Shown here one piece after another: positions 52,674-62,459 of a stretch of DNA of 64,000 nt. Origin of the DNA: an uncultured Exiguobacterium sp. (lineage in GTDB: Bacteria > Bacillota > Bacilli > Exiguobacteriales > Exiguobacteriaceae). Below the pieces are notes generated by a model. The model worked only from the letters and a program-made list of their open reading frames with translations. It had not been told where the DNA came from and searched no databases. Made by a program: the position numbers and the translations under genes. Each line of letters begins with the position of its first letter. Positions within the stretch are counted from its first letter, which is position 1. The stretch covers positions 1,426,001 through 1,490,000 of the forward strand of contig CAJYMC010000007.1 in assembly GCA_913775715.1 (NCBI GenBank), written 5' to 3'.

Positions 52674-53683
52674 TTCGTTTCCTCCTCGTCGTACACGTAA
52701 CGTAATGCATTTTCTGGCGCATCGTAAGCCGCTGCTTCCGCATAAGCCGTTGCTTCATCGACTTCTTTCTCCATCGCTTGTTCGATTTCAGTCGCTGACT
52801 CTTCCGTCAGGACGCCCATTTCGATCAGACGTGCCCGGAAGAGTTTGATGCCGTCACGTGCTTTTAAGGCATCGAGTTCTTCAGCAGAACGGTATGATTT
52901 ATCGTCATCATCGGATGAGTGTGGCACGAGGCGTTCGACTTCAACTTCGATCAAGGTCGGACCTTCTCCCCGTAATCCGCGTTCGCGTGCTTCCTTGACG
53001 ACTTTAAAGACAGCAAGTGGATCGATACCATCTACTGTATATCCTGGCATTCCGTAGCCGATTGCCCGGTCAGCGACGTGTTTTGCCGATAGCTGTTTAG
53101 AGAGAGGTGTCGAGATCGCGTATTTATTGTTTTCACAGAACAAGATGACCGGGAGCTTATGAATTCCGGCGAAGTTCGCCCCTTCATGGAAGTCTCCTTG
53201 GTTTGAAGAGCCCTCTCCGAACGAGACGTAAGCAACGAGTGGTTCCTTACGCATCTTCGCAGCAAGTGCGATCCCGACAGCATGTGGGACTTGTGTCGTA
53301 ACCGGACTTGAACCCGTGACGATATTCAAGGCACGTGAACCGTAGTGTCCTGGCATTTGACGACCACCTGAGTTCGGATCTTCTGCCTTTGCGAATGCCG
53401 ACAGCATGATATCGCGTGACGTTTGACCGAAGTGCAAGACGACACCTAAATCACGGTAATACGGCAAAATGTAGTCCGTTCCTTTTTCAAGGGCGAACGC
53501 CGCACCGACTTGAGCCGCTTCTTGTCCTTGACATGAGACGAGGAAGGGAATTTTACCCGCTCGGTTCAACTTCCACATCCGTTCGTCGATCTTCCGCGCA
53601 CGGACCATCGTTTCGAACATCTGAATCGCGTCCTGTTCCGTTAATCCGAGTTCTACTAATTCTTTGAATTCTATTTTTTCCAT
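52670..53683 (-). CDS. bkdAA: branched-chain keto acid dehydrogenase E1 alpha
   Basis: 337 aa. The TPP/Mg motif appears as FGEGSSNQGDFHEGANFAGI, with GEG in place of the usual GDG, followed by ILFCENN. PHSSDDD (~283) is the conserved loop. Start ATG 53683 follows GGAGGAAT; the frame is open upstream into the intergenic gap and lpdV 3' end. Confidence 0.94.
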   Translation of the reverse strand: MEKIEFKELVELGLTEQDAIQMFETMVRARKIDERMWKLNRAGKIPFLVSCQGQEAAQVGAAFALEKGTDYILPYYRDLGVVLHFGQTSRDIMLSAFAKAEDPNSGGRQMPGHYGSRALNIVTGSSPVTTQVPHAVGIALAAKMRKEPLVAYVSFGEGSSNQGDFHEGANFAGIHKLPVILFCENNKYAISTPLSKQLSAKHVADRAIGYGMPGYTVDGIDPLAVFKVVKEARERGLRGEGPTLIEVEVERLVPHSSDDDDKSYRSAEELDALKARDGIKLFRARLIEMGVLTEESATEIEQAMEKEVDEATAYAEAAAYDAPENALRYVYDEEETK

Positions 53684-53696
53684 CCGTAATTCCTCC

Positions 53697-55118
53697 TTAG
53701 GCGTGAACCGCAAGTCCGTCGACGGCAAGTGCTGCTTCTCCGAATGCTTCTGACAAGGCCGGGTGCGGATGCACGAGCTGTCCGACTTCCCATGCCGTTG
53801 CATTGAGTACGAGCGCTAATCCACCTTCACTGATCAGTTCCGTTGCTTTTGGTCCGACGATGTGAACACCGACGAGATCATCTGTCTTCGCATCGGAGAC
53901 GAGCTTGATGAATCCTGCTGCCTCTCCTTCGATCCGCGCTTTCCCTAATCCGTTGAACGAGAAGCTTCCGACCTTAACGTCCATTCCGGCACGTTTCGCT
54001 TCGTCTTCAGTCAAACCGACCGATGCCGCTTCCGGTACGCTGTAGATACAACGTGGTACGAACGCATACTCAAGTGGTGTCGTCGTTCCGTTTACGATCG
54101 CCTCGACCGCTTTGACACCTTCTGCTGACGCAACGTGCGCCAGTTGTAAGCGACCGATGACATCCCCGATCGCATAGATATGTTGATCCTTCGTTCGGAA
54201 ATGGTCATCTACTTGGATGAAGCCATTTTCGACGACGATATTCGTGTTTTCAATCCCGATGCCTTCGACGTTCGCCATTCGACCGATCGCGACAAGCAAT
54301 TTATCCGCTTCAAGCGTCGTTTGTTCTCCGTTACGGTCGATCGCGATCGAGACACCGTCTTCTGACATCCGGAACGTGTCACTTTGTGCAGCTGCACCGG
54401 TATGAATCTTGACGCCCCGTTTTTTCAATTGACGAGCGACTTCACGACTGACTGCCGCATCTTCCGTCGGTAAAATCCGGTCGCTGAATTCGACGACCGT
54501 TACTGCGACGTCAAAATCCGTCAACATCGATGCCCATTCGACACCGATGACGCCACCACCGATGATGACGATCGACTTTGGCAAATCTGCCATATCGAGT
54601 GCATCATCCGAGCTGAGGACATACTCTGAATCAAAAGCAAGTCCGTTCAATGGACGTGGACGCGACCCTGTCGCGACGATCAATTGACGCGGAAGGATCA
54701 ATTCACCTTCGCCTTCTTCCGGCTCGACGCTGATCGTTCCCGGCATTGGTGAGAAGATACTTGGTCCAAGAATCGAACCCCGACCATGAAAGACTTCAAT
54801 CTTTCCTTTTTTCATCAGGTGCTGAATACCTGCTTCTAGTCCATCCACGATTTCTTGTTTACGTTGTTTGACCTGTTCGAATCGTAAAAACGATTCCGGT
54901 ACGTCCACGCCATATGTAGCAGCGTGTTTGACCGTCTGATAGACTGCTGCTGATTTCAAAAAGGCTTTAGATGGGATGCAGCCACGATGTAAGCATGTCC
55001 CGCCTAATTTTCCTTGTTCCACGATTGCTACCGACTTCCCGGCTTGTGCCGCACGAATCGCGGCGACATATCCACCGGGTCCGCCACCTAGGACAACGAC
55101 GTCGAATTCTCTAGCCAT
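53697..55118 (-). CDS. lpdV: dihydrolipoamide dehydrogenase of the BKD complex
   Basis: 473 aa flavoprotein E3. FAD loop [11 protein letters not shown], redox-active disulphide in [13 protein letters not shown] (~41-53), NAD loop [12 protein letters not shown] (~178) and the C-terminal His-Glu in [10 protein letters not shown] are intact. It reoxidises lipoamide. ATG 55118 has GGAGG upstream and lies 31 bases inside the 3' end of buk. Confidence 0.95.
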   Translation of the reverse strand: MAREFDVVVLGGGPGGYVAAIRAAQAGKSVAIVEQGKLGGTCLHRGCIPSKAFLKSAAVYQTVKHAATYGVDVPESFLRFEQVKQRKQEIVDGLEAGIQHLMKKGKIEVFHGRGSILGPSIFSPMPGTISVEPEEGEGELILPRQLIVATGSRPRPLNGLAFDSEYVLSSDDALDMADLPKSIVIIGGGVIGVEWASMLTDFDVAVTVVEFSDRILPTEDAAVSREVARQLKKRGVKIHTGAAAQSDTFRMSEDGVSIAIDRNGEQTTLEADKLLVAIGRMANVEGIGIENTNIVVENGFIQVDDHFRTKDQHIYAIGDVIGRLQLAHVASAEGVKAVEAIVNGTTTPLEYAFVPRCIYSVPEAASVGLTEDEAKRAGMDVKVGSFSFNGLGKARIEGEAAGFIKLVSDAKTDDLVGVHIVGPKATELISEGGLALVLNATAWEVGQLVHPHPALSEAFGEAALAVDGLAVHA

Positions 55119-56191
55119 GTTGGTTCGCCTCCATATTCCTTAACTTCTTCTTCCCCACGTAAGACACGCAACACTCCTTCTGCGAGCGCCTGCAACTCAT
55201 CTTCACCAGGACTACGTACGACTTGACCGAGGTGTGCGATACGCTCTTCGATCGCATGCGTCAATCGATCACTATAGGCAAGTCCGCCTGTTAGAATGAT
55301 CGCGTCGATCTGACCGAACAAGACGGCGCTTTGACCAGCAATCTCTTTTGCGATCCGGTATGCCATCGCGTCATATAACAACGCCGCTTTTTCGTCGCCT
55401 TCTTCAATCCGGCGCTCGATCTCGATCGCGTCAAACGTTCCCAGGTGCGCGACAAGTCCGCCTGACCCAACGACCAGACGCTTCATCTCTTCAAGTTTAT
55501 ACTTGGTACTATAACATAGTTCTACTAGTTGACCAACAGGTACCGATCCGCTGCGTTCTGGCGAAAACGGTCCTTCTCCATCGAGTCCGTTGTTGACGTC
55601 GATGACACGCCCCTCTTGGTGCACGCCTACCGTAATCCCGCCGCCCATGTGAGCGATGATCAGGCGCAATTCCTCATATGGACGTCCGATTTCCTTCGCA
55701 TACCGTTTCGCGACAGCTTTTTGATTTAATGCATGAAAAATACTCTTTCGTTCAAGTTCAGGTAAGCCTGTAATCCGCGCAATCGGCTCGAGTTCGTCAA
55801 CGACGACTGGATCAACGATAAATGATGGTATGTCGAGTGTGCGAGCAATCTCATCCGCGAGGAGTCCACCGAGGTTCGAGGCATGGACGCCAAAAATACC
55901 GCTGAGTAAGTCTTCTCGCATTTCCCGATTGACGGCGTACGTACCGCTGACGAGCGGCCGGAGTAGTCCTCCGCGTCCCACGACTGCAGTAAGCGCTTTC
56001 AAATCAATCTGCTCTTCAGCTAATACTTCGAGTAACACATGACGACGCATCTCCAGCTGTGCTGGAAGCGGTCCTCCGACCGCCTCCGCTGGATGGCGTA
56101 ACGTCTTTGTGAACACCTGGTTCGCTCCTTCAAAGATACCGATCTTCGTCGACGTCGAACCGGGATTGATCGTTAAAATACGTTCGCTCAT
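55088..56191 (-). CDS. buk: butyrate kinase (branched-chain fatty-acid kinase)
   Basis: 367 aa ASKHA-fold kinase. NPGSTSTK (~8-15) binds phosphate, and GGGITVG (~197) and ILTGGLAYS (~310) are the later nucleotide motifs. With Ptb it converts branched acyl-CoA to the acid with ATP gain, or the reverse. ATG 56191 follows GGAGGATATCC; it is 16 bases after bcd. Confidence 0.92.
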   Translation of the reverse strand: MSERILTINPGSTSTKIGIFEGANQVFTKTLRHPAEAVGGPLPAQLEMRRHVLLEVLAEEQIDLKALTAVVGRGGLLRPLVSGTYAVNREMREDLLSGIFGVHASNLGGLLADEIARTLDIPSFIVDPVVVDELEPIARITGLPELERKSIFHALNQKAVAKRYAKEIGRPYEELRLIIAHMGGGITVGVHQEGRVIDVNNGLDGEGPFSPERSGSVPVGQLVELCYSTKYKLEEMKRLVVGSGGLVAHLGTFDAIEIERRIEEGDEKAALLYDAMAYRIAKEIAGQSAVLFGQIDAIILTGGLAYSDRLTHAIEERIAHLGQVVRSPGEDELQALAEGVLRVLRGEEEVKEYGGEPTWLENSTSLS

Positions 56192-56207
56192 GGATATCCT
56201 CCTCTGA

Positions 56208-57332
56208 TCAGCCACGTGATCCTAGAATGTTTTTATCACGACGCAGGAATTGACTGCGGGCGCTACGCATCGTCGCGATGCGCTCTTCTGCCATTTTTTC
56301 AGCCGCCCGGTATGTCGGTAAGTGATCGCGTTTTGCGATTTCGAACACTTTCGTGACCGCATCATAAACGAGTTCGACTTTTTTCATGGCACGATCGCGG
56401 TTGTATCCGTCGAGTTCATCGGCAACGTTGATAACACCACCGGCATTGATGACGAAGTCTGGTACGTATAAAATATCGCGTTCTTCGAGCATGTCACCGT
56501 GACGGTCTTCTTTGAGTTGGTTATTTGCCGCACCGGCGATGATCTTGACTTTCAATTGTGGAATCGTCTCGTCGTTTAATGTCGCACCGAGGGCACATGG
56601 TGCAAAGATATCTGCTTCGACACTATAGATGTCTTCTGGTGCGACGATCAAGGCACCGAATGCTTCTTCTGCACGTTGAAGTGCTTCTTGGTTGATGTCC
56701 GTGACGATTAGCTTCGCCCCTTCTTCATGCAAATGACGGCATAGATTGAAGGCAACGTTACCGACACCTTGGATCGCAATCGTTTTTCCACCAAGTGAAT
56801 CTGTTCCGTACACTTCTTTTGCCGCAGCTTTCATCCCACGGTAGACACCGTATGCTGTAACCGGTGATGGGTTACCACTTGATCCGAATGCTGGGCTGAC
56901 ACCAGTAACGAAATCTGTCTCCATATGAATGTAATCCATGTCTGCAACTGTCGTATTGACATCTTCTGCTGTGATGTAACGACCGTTCAGTGACTGGACG
57001 TAACGTCCGAATGCCCGGAAGAGTGCTTCTGACTTTTGTGTCTTCGCATCGCCGATGATGACAGCTTTACCACCACCAAGGTTCAAACCAGCGGCTGCGT
57101 TCTTATACGTCATCCCTTTTGATAAACGAAGCGCATCAATCAATGCCTCTTCATCTGATGCATAGTTCCACATGCGAAGTCCACCGAGTGCCGGTCCGAG
57201 TGTCGTGTCATGAATCGCGATGATTGCTTTTAATCCTGATACTTTATCGTGGCAAAAAACGACTTGTTCGTAATCTTCCATCTCCATTGTTTCAAAGATG
57301 CTGAAGCGTGATTCTACGTTTGTTTCGACCAT
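56208..57332 (-). CDS. bcd: leucine dehydrogenase
   Basis: 374 aa. GGLRMW (~49), the catalytic lysine in GGGKAVI (~84), and the Rossmann segment [10 protein letters not shown] (~185) are present. It oxidatively deaminates Leu, Val and Ile to the keto acids used by the BKD complex. Located between ptb and buk as in B. subtilis. Confidence 0.95.
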   Translation of the reverse strand: MVETNVESRFSIFETMEMEDYEQVVFCHDKVSGLKAIIAIHDTTLGPALGGLRMWNYASDEEALIDALRLSKGMTYKNAAAGLNLGGGKAVIIGDAKTQKSEALFRAFGRYVQSLNGRYITAEDVNTTVADMDYIHMETDFVTGVSPAFGSSGNPSPVTAYGVYRGMKAAAKEVYGTDSLGGKTIAIQGVGNVAFNLCRHLHEEGAKLIVTDINQEALQRAEEAFGALIVAPEDIYSVEADIFAPCALGATLNDETIPQLKVKIIAGAANNQLKEDRHGDMLEERDILYVPDFVINAGGVINVADELDGYNRDRAMKKVELVYDAVTKVFEIAKRDHLPTYRAAEKMAEERIATMRSARSQFLRRDKNILGSRG

Positions 57333-57345
57333 TTTAAGTTCCTCC

Positions 57346-58266
57346 TCAGATTGTTTGTTTTACTTTTTTCGTCTGTTGAGCATTTAATAGCGCAAAGGCT
57401 AGTGAGTACATTTTTGCTTCTGCTGTATCGGCACGGCTTGTTAAGACGACCGGAGCCCGTGCTCCGACGAGAATCGCCGCAACCGAGGCATGTGCGAAAT
57501 ACATGAGTGATTTGTAGATGACGTTTCCGACTTCGATTTGCGGAACGACGAGTAAATCCGCCTGACCTGCTACATCTCCCGTCAATCCTTTTTGCTGGGC
57601 AGCGACGAGATTTACGGCATTGTCGAGTGCGAGTGGTCCGTCTACAAGGCAATCCTTGATTTGACCACGTCGGTTCATTTGCGTCAGCAGGGCGGCATCA
57701 ATCGTCGCCTGCATCGTTGGATTGACGACTTCGACAGCTGCTAAGACTGCGACTTTCGGTAAGCCGTATCCGAGAGCACGTAAGGCGGAGACACCGTTTT
57801 CGATGATCTTCACTTTGTCTTCGAGTGTCGGTTGGATATGAATCGCTGCATCGGTTAATCCGATCGCTGATTCACGCCCCGGTACTTCGAACAAGGCGAC
57901 ATGCGACAAGACATTCCCTGAACGCAAACCCGTTTCTTTGTTCAAGACAGCTTTCATGAACGTAGCTGTCGGAACAAGACCTTTCATCAAGACGCTCGCA
58001 TCCCCTTTGCGAACGGCATGAGCGGCACGTTCTGCCGCTTCTTGTGATGTAGAGGTATGTGTGATCACGAACTGTGACTCTCGTAATGCTCGTTTTTGAA
58101 TCATCTGCTGAATCCGTGTCGCATCCCCGAACAAATGAAAACGCGCTAAATCGTTCTCAATTGCTAATGCGACAGCATCCATCACTTCTTCGTCATCCGC
58201 AGCTGCAATCGCAACGACGGAATCTTCGAGTCGAGCTGCCTGCTCGACCATTTCACTGAATCTCAC
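57346..58266 (-). CDS. ptb: phosphate butyryltransferase
   Basis: 306 aa phosphotransacetylase-fold enzyme exchanging the CoA of (iso)butyryl-CoA for phosphate. Recognisable segments are [17 protein letters not shown] (~93) and [14 protein letters not shown] near the C-terminus. The start is GTG 58266, six bases after GGGGGG. First gene of the bkd operon, behind a sigma-54 promoter. Confidence 0.92.
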   Translation of the reverse strand: MRFSEMVEQAARLEDSVVAIAAADDEEVMDAVALAIENDLARFHLFGDATRIQQMIQKRALRESQFVITHTSTSQEAAERAAHAVRKGDASVLMKGLVPTATFMKAVLNKETGLRSGNVLSHVALFEVPGRESAIGLTDAAIHIQPTLEDKVKIIENGVSALRALGYGLPKVAVLAAVEVVNPTMQATIDAALLTQMNRRGQIKDCLVDGPLALDNAVNLVAAQQKGLTGDVAGQADLLVVPQIEVGNVIYKSLMYFAHASVAAILVGARAPVVLTSRADTAEAKMYSLAFALLNAQQTKKVKQTI

Positions 58267-58303
58267 CGTATTCCCCCCTCACCTGTCATACATAAATAGT
58301 AAT

Positions 58304-58320
58304 AGCAATTTTCGTGCCAA
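58304..58320 (-). promoter_or_regulatory. sigma-54 (-24/-12) promoter of the bkd operon
   Basis: Minus strand TTGGCACGAAAATTGCT matches the -24/-12 consensus TGGCAC-N5-TTGCW at every fixed position, about 40 bases before the ptb start. It requires SigL and the activator BkdR. Confidence 0.88.
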
Positions 58321-58360
58321 TTCAAAAGAGACGGTAGGTTAAGCAAGAACGTCTTTAATT

Positions 58361-58399
58361 TTGCACGCTTTTGCATTTTTTGCAATATATTGCACGCAA
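58361..58399 (-). promoter_or_regulatory. upstream activating sequence for BkdR
   Basis: TTGCACGC occurs at 58361-58368 and again at 58390-58397, 29 bases apart, and the 14-base palindrome TGCAATATATTGCA lies at 58381-58394. The position, 60-90 bases upstream of the -12 element, is typical of sigma-54 activator sites. Confidence 0.6.
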
Positions 58400-58410
58400 A
58401 AATTTGCGCT

Positions 58411-60066
58411 TCACGAATAGATGTTAAATCGTTCCACTTTGTAATAAAGTGCCCGAAGTGAAATTCCAAGTTGTTTCGCTGCTTCTGTTTTGTTGCCATT
58501 AAAGGCAGTAAGCGCTTCCCGAATCAACCGCTCTTCGACGTGTGACATCTCATCCGATAAATGTTTGATTTCCTTTTTCTGTCTCGTCGTGACTTTCGTT
58601 GTTTGTGGCACGACAAGCTGGAGATGGCCTTTTCGTAAGACGGTTTCTGTTTTATCCGTAAAAATCAACGCACGTCCGATGACATTTTCAAGCTCGCGGA
58701 CATTTCCTTTCCACGGTTGTTTCTTCATTGCTTCAAGTACATCATCCGAGATCCGTCCAACCGATCGTCCATAACTTTGATTTAATTTGCGGAGTAAGTG
58801 TAAGGTTAACGGTGCGATATCATCCGGACGCTCACGTAGTGCCGGTATGTGTATCGGTAAACGATTGATCCGGTAATAGAGATCTTCTCGGAACTCATTC
58901 ATGATGATTTTTTGTTCGAGATTGGCATTCGTCGCCGCGATGATCCGGACATCAACCGGAATCGCCTTCGTGCCACCGACACGGACGACTTCATTTTCCT
59001 GTAACACCCGTAACAGTTTGGCTTGGACGTCGAGTGGCAATTCGCCGATCTCATCTAAGAATAGCGAACCTCCGTGTGCTTCTTCGAAATATCCCCGTTT
59101 CCCGCCGCGCCGCGCTCCTGAGAACGCGCCTTCCTCGTACCCGAATAGTTCACTTTCGAGTAACGTCGGTGCAATCGCCGCACAGTTGACGCGGACGAAT
59201 TGTTCATATTTGCGTTCGCTCGCTGCATGGATCGCATGCGCGAACAACTCTTTTCCGGTTCCCGATTCACCACGAATCAAGACGTTGACGGGCATTGTTG
59301 CCGCAAGCTTTGCTTGATCGACGACGAAGCGCATCGCTTCACTCTCGGCGATGATATCATCAAATGTATATTTGGCTTCAAGCGTCCGGATTTTTTGACG
59401 CGCTGCCTTTAATTCTTTTGCCAGTGCCTTCATTTCTGAGATATCCCGAATGACACCTACCGAACCTCGGACTTGTCCATCGACGATGACAGGTGCCGCG
59501 TTGACGATGATATCGCGTTGATCTTGCCCGATCTTCATCCGAACATCTCGAACGTTCTCGCCTGTGTTCAAGACTTTCAAATGAACAGACTCCTGCATTC
59601 CGATATCAGCACTAGCCGGTTTTCCGACGACATCTCGTTCTGTGAAACCGGTCATTCGCGTATATGCAGGATTGATCAGCATCGTCTGTCCATCTTGATC
59701 AGCGACTGAGATTGCCTCACTCGTACAATGAATGATCGCTTCGAGCATTTTTTCTTTTTCAGTCAGACGCTCGAGTAACACTCTGACGAATTCACCCGGT
59801 AAGACCGCCGCTCCCGGAAAATCATGAATCAATTGTTCGAGTACGCCATTTTCGCCCGTGGCGTCAATGATGAAATCGACGTTTTCTCCTTCGAATGCCG
59901 ACCAATTGGCTTCGATGCGGATGTCTGCACGCCGTGCAAGCGCCACCCCAGGCGCCTCCATGTTTGGATCGACAAGACCGATGACCGTTAATAATGGTGA
60001 ACGTTGAAATGCGTGCAGGACTTCTGTTCCCCCTTGACCAGCCCCGACGACGAGTAGATGATGCAT
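58411..60066 (-). CDS. bkdR: sigma-54-dependent transcriptional activator BkdR
   Basis: 551 aa. An N-terminal Rossmann-like segment (VVGAGQGGTEVL, then GLVDPN) covers ~1-110, then PAS (~112-230), AAA+ (~245-480) with Walker A GESGTGKE, the sigma-54 contact loop as GAFSGA (Ser for the usual Thr), and Walker B SLFLDEIGE. The Fis-type HTH ends the protein (KTEAAKQLGISLRALYYKV). It activates ptb-bcd-buk-lpdV-bkdAA-bkdAB-bkdB. The Rossmann part may sense a cofactor or ligand. ATG 60066 follows AAGGGGGAA. Confidence 0.92.
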   Translation of the reverse strand: MHHLLVVGAGQGGTEVLHAFQRSPLLTVIGLVDPNMEAPGVALARRADIRIEANWSAFEGENVDFIIDATGENGVLEQLIHDFPGAAVLPGEFVRVLLERLTEKEKMLEAIIHCTSEAISVADQDGQTMLINPAYTRMTGFTERDVVGKPASADIGMQESVHLKVLNTGENVRDVRMKIGQDQRDIIVNAAPVIVDGQVRGSVGVIRDISEMKALAKELKAARQKIRTLEAKYTFDDIIAESEAMRFVVDQAKLAATMPVNVLIRGESGTGKELFAHAIHAASERKYEQFVRVNCAAIAPTLLESELFGYEEGAFSGARRGGKRGYFEEAHGGSLFLDEIGELPLDVQAKLLRVLQENEVVRVGGTKAIPVDVRIIAATNANLEQKIIMNEFREDLYYRINRLPIHIPALRERPDDIAPLTLHLLRKLNQSYGRSVGRISDDVLEAMKKQPWKGNVRELENVIGRALIFTDKTETVLRKGHLQLVVPQTTKVTTRQKKEIKHLSDEMSHVEERLIREALTAFNGNKTEAAKQLGISLRALYYKVERFNIYS

Positions 60067-60188
60067 ATGAATTCCCCCTTTGAAACTGCTTACATTTCTA
60101 TCCTACTCGGAATAAAATAGGGAAGCAAACCCGATTCGCAGAACGGTCGATTTTTTGATACAATACGCTTGGAAAGGAGTGGCGTCCT

Positions 60189-60443
60189 ATGCGTATCATT
60201 GGTTTGCTCTCATTATTGATCCCCGGCATCGTCGGCGCAATCGGCATCAAGCTCATGCGCGACAGTGTCTTTCTAATTGCTCAAGTTCCATTTAAATACT
60301 TAGGCGATGCGGCTTACGTATATGTATTACAAGGTCTCGTCGGGTTGATTCTTGCGATGGGCGGCATTGGTTTTGTCGCAGGATATGTCTTTTATCGCGA
60401 CCGAAAACGTGGAAAAGTCTCTGACCGCTATCAAAAAAAATGA
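60189..60443 (+). CDS. oapA: DUF2627 membrane protein (YqzF; OLE-associated OapA family)
   Basis: 84 aa with two to three membrane helices (~4-22, ~44-68) and a basic C-terminal tail (YRDRKRGKVSDRYQKK). DUF2627 includes YqzF beside bkdR in B. subtilis and OapA, the membrane partner that anchors OLE RNA in Halalkalibacterium halodurans. ATG 60189 follows AAAGGAG. The gene faces a ~560-nt structured RNA on the other strand and shares its terminator. The symbol rests on the neighbouring RNA and family match. Confidence 0.75.
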   Translation: MRIIGLLSLLIPGIVGAIGIKLMRDSVFLIAQVPFKYLGDAAYVYVLQGLVGLILAMGGIGFVAGYVFYRDRKRGKVSDRYQKK

Positions 60444-60447
60444 ACAC

Positions 60448-61006
60448 AGAAAAAGGTCCCCATCTCTTGAACTCATTTCAAGCGCGGGACCTTTTACTCG
60501 TATAAAATTGGTTTCACTTACGGATGAACTCCTCTCATAGTTAGAACTATTCGTGTACTCCAAAACCTTAGGTGTTCCTCTTAATGAAGAGGTGGAAAGA
60601 AATCAGATCTGGCTATCGGGCTAACGATAGAATGGTATTTCAGTTCCATCATCTGACTGTACTCGGGACCTAGGTGGAGCGTAATGTCATCCGCTTGAAG
60701 CAGTCAAACATTCGGTTGCTAACAATCACTGCTAGACAACACTCCTTTTCACGAACTGTACTTTTCATTTTAGACGATCCGTTACCTTCCACTTTTCCCT
60801 AGCTTCGAAATCATGGAAGCTCCCATTCATTCGAGATTTCCCATCTAGAATGAACAAGATACCTTGGTACGACTTCTACCAAGAGAATGTCGTCCGGCAT
60901 TCTTGAGCCATTTACAGTTGGCGTTCTGAGATGATGTTCATCAACGGGATTTCCGGAGTCCTCGCCGACTCGACGTTCATCTGACGTCTTGCCAAATCAT
61001 TTGGTA
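60448..61006 (-). ncRNA. large structured non-coding RNA, probable OLE RNA
   Basis: A ~560-base stretch with no ORF on either strand, bounded by its own promoter (61012-61039) and terminator. On the minus strand it contains many short perfect hairpins: CCAAATGATTTGG, GACGTCAGATGAACGTC, GAGTCGGCGAGGACTC, CTTGGTA/TACCAAG, CTATCG/CGATAG and CCTCTTCATTAAGAGG. The terminator is GGTCCC with an inner CTTGAA/TTCAAG arm and GGGACC, then T5. OLE (ornate large extremophilic) RNA is ~600 nt and its hallmark neighbour is a DUF2627 protein, which lies directly beside it here. I could not compare it with the OLE model. Confidence 0.75.
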
Positions 61007-61011
61007 CCTTT

Positions 61012-61061
61012 ATTATAACAAACATTTCAGTTTATGCAATATTTATTTGTAAACGCTTTTA
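61012..61061 (-). promoter_or_regulatory. promoter of the large RNA with cre-like site upstream
   Basis: Minus strand TTGCAT (61039-61034), 16-base spacer, TATAAT (61017-61012). Directly upstream TGTAAACGCTTTTA (61048-61061, plus strand) matches the cre consensus at 13 of 14 positions and lies between this promoter and that of the rightward gene at 61119. Confidence 0.65.
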
Positions 61062-61118
61062 TATATTTTTAACTTTACGGTATGCTATAAGCAGATCGTA
61101 ATCGAAAGGAGATCTTTC

Positions 61119-61697
61119 ATGCGAAAAATCATCGTATTCGAGCATCTATCGTTAGACGGTGTCATTCAAGCACCGAGCGATAAGACAGAAGATCCAAGTA
61201 ACGGTTTTACCCATGGTGGTTGGACTACTTCGTTCCAACATACTGAGATCGGTCAGGTCATCCGTAAATGGATGCAAGAAGATTGCTCCCTGCTGCTCGG
61301 TCGCGCGACTTACGAGCAATGGTCGAGTTACTGGCCGCTCCATGCAGATATCTGGCCAGTTGCCGATCATGCCATGAAATATGTCGCCACGCGTCATACA
61401 CCACCTATTCTTTGGCAGCCGACGACATATTTGAATCAACCGACTTCTGAACTAGAGCTTTTGAAACAACAGAACGGACCACCGCTTCACGTCTGGGGTA
61501 GTAGTGAACTCGTTCATGCACTGTATCAAGCGGATCTGATTGATGAACTTCGATTGATCCACTATCCGGTCATCGTCGGTTCTGGTAAACGTCTATTTCC
61601 CGGCAACGGAATGACGCCACTCACTTGGAACGTCACAAAACGACATACGTTTGATAATGGCGTGTTGATCGCTTGCTACGAACGGGATCGGAACTAA
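61119..61697 (+). CDS. dihydrofolate reductase / RibD C-terminal-like protein
   Basis: 192 aa. FEHLSLDGVIQAPSD at the N-terminus, LLLGRATYEQW (~66-76) and GSGKRLFP (~158-165) are typical of the RibD_C/DHFR-like YwjB-YyaP group, which are NADPH-dependent reductases with unknown substrate. ATG 61119 follows AAAGGAG. Monocistronic, divergent from the large RNA, with a terminator shared with spo0A downstream. Confidence 0.85.
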   Translation: MRKIIVFEHLSLDGVIQAPSDKTEDPSNGFTHGGWTTSFQHTEIGQVIRKWMQEDCSLLLGRATYEQWSSYWPLHADIWPVADHAMKYVATRHTPPILWQPTTYLNQPTSELELLKQQNGPPLHVWGSSELVHALYQADLIDELRLIHYPVIVGSGKRLFPGNGMTPLTWNVTKRHTFDNGVLIACYERDRN

Positions 61698-61698
61698 A

Positions 61699-61733
61699 AA
61701 CACACCGCCTATCCATCAGACGGTGTGTTACCT
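61699..61733. terminator. terminator between convergent genes
   Basis: AACACACCG...CGGTGTGTT, a 9-bp stem with a 13-base loop, A-run at left and weak T-run at right. It serves the DHFR-like gene and spo0A. Confidence 0.65.
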
Positions 61734-62456
61734 TTAACCAGATTGTTCTTGATTCATATGACTCGAAACATACGAGATGAACTCCGAGTTCTTTGGACTT
61801 TTCTCTTGTTCGATTCGACCGTTGAAGAGCTCGTGCTGTTGCATCCCTTCGTTCCAAGCGGACTTGATGGCGTGACGCATCGCTCGTTCGACACGAGATG
61901 CTGTCGTTTGGTGTTTCTTCGCGATCGTCGGATAGAGTTCCTTTGTAATCAATCCAAGTAAATCTTCCCGTTCAAGCACCATTAAGACAGCGTCCTTTAA
62001 ATAGGTAAACCCTTTGATATGCGGAGCAATTCCCACTTCTCGCAGTGTCGTACCGACTCTTAAGTCAATCGTTTCGACGATCGGTGCTTGTCCTTGATGC
62101 GTCACGAGACGAATTTTTTGAACGAGCTGATCCATGCTGAACGGTTTAAGTAAGAAGTATGATGCTCCGAGGGTGACCGCTTGTTGTGAGACCTCATCCT
62201 TACCGAAGGCGCTCAACATGATGACAGCAGGATTCTTCTTTTTCTTCATCAACTCTTCAAGGACACCCAGCCCATCTAAATGAGGCATGATGATGTCGAG
62301 GAGCAATACATCCACTTCATGTTCTTTCATGCGTTCGAGACAACTCTCGCCGTTGTAGGCGACGCAAACGACTTCCATGTCTTCTTGCGCAGAGATATGT
62401 TGGCGAATCAGTTCGACCATTTCGCGATTATCATCTGCTATCCCGACTTTAATCAA
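61734..62456 (-). CDS. spo0A: response regulator Spo0A
   Basis: 240 aa, shorter than the ~265 of sporulating Bacillus because the hinge is reduced. Receiver with the acidic pair in IADDNRE, phospho-Asp D54 (LLLDIIMPHLDGLGVLEEL) and the K in FLLKPF (~106). The DNA-binding domain has APHIKGFTYLKDA, LYPTIAKK and the recognition helix TTASRVERAMRHAI. All functional residues I know are present. It starts four bases after recN; spoIVB, normally between recN and spo0A, is absent. Confidence 0.93.
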   Translation of the reverse strand: MIKVGIADDNREMVELIRQHISAQEDMEVVCVAYNGESCLERMKEHEVDVLLLDIIMPHLDGLGVLEELMKKKKNPAVIMLSAFGKDEVSQQAVTLGASYFLLKPFSMDQLVQKIRLVTHQGQAPIVETIDLRVGTTLREVGIAPHIKGFTYLKDAVLMVLEREDLLGLITKELYPTIAKKHQTTASRVERAMRHAIKSAWNEGMQQHELFNGRIEQEKSPKNSEFISYVSSHMNQEQSG

Positions 62457-62459
62457 TCC

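Noticed and set aside
58263-58499. 78-aa ORF on the minus strand over the bkdR-ptb gap
   Set aside because: It covers the sigma-54 promoter and UAS and the end of bkdR, is lysine/asparagine-rich and has no ribosome site.
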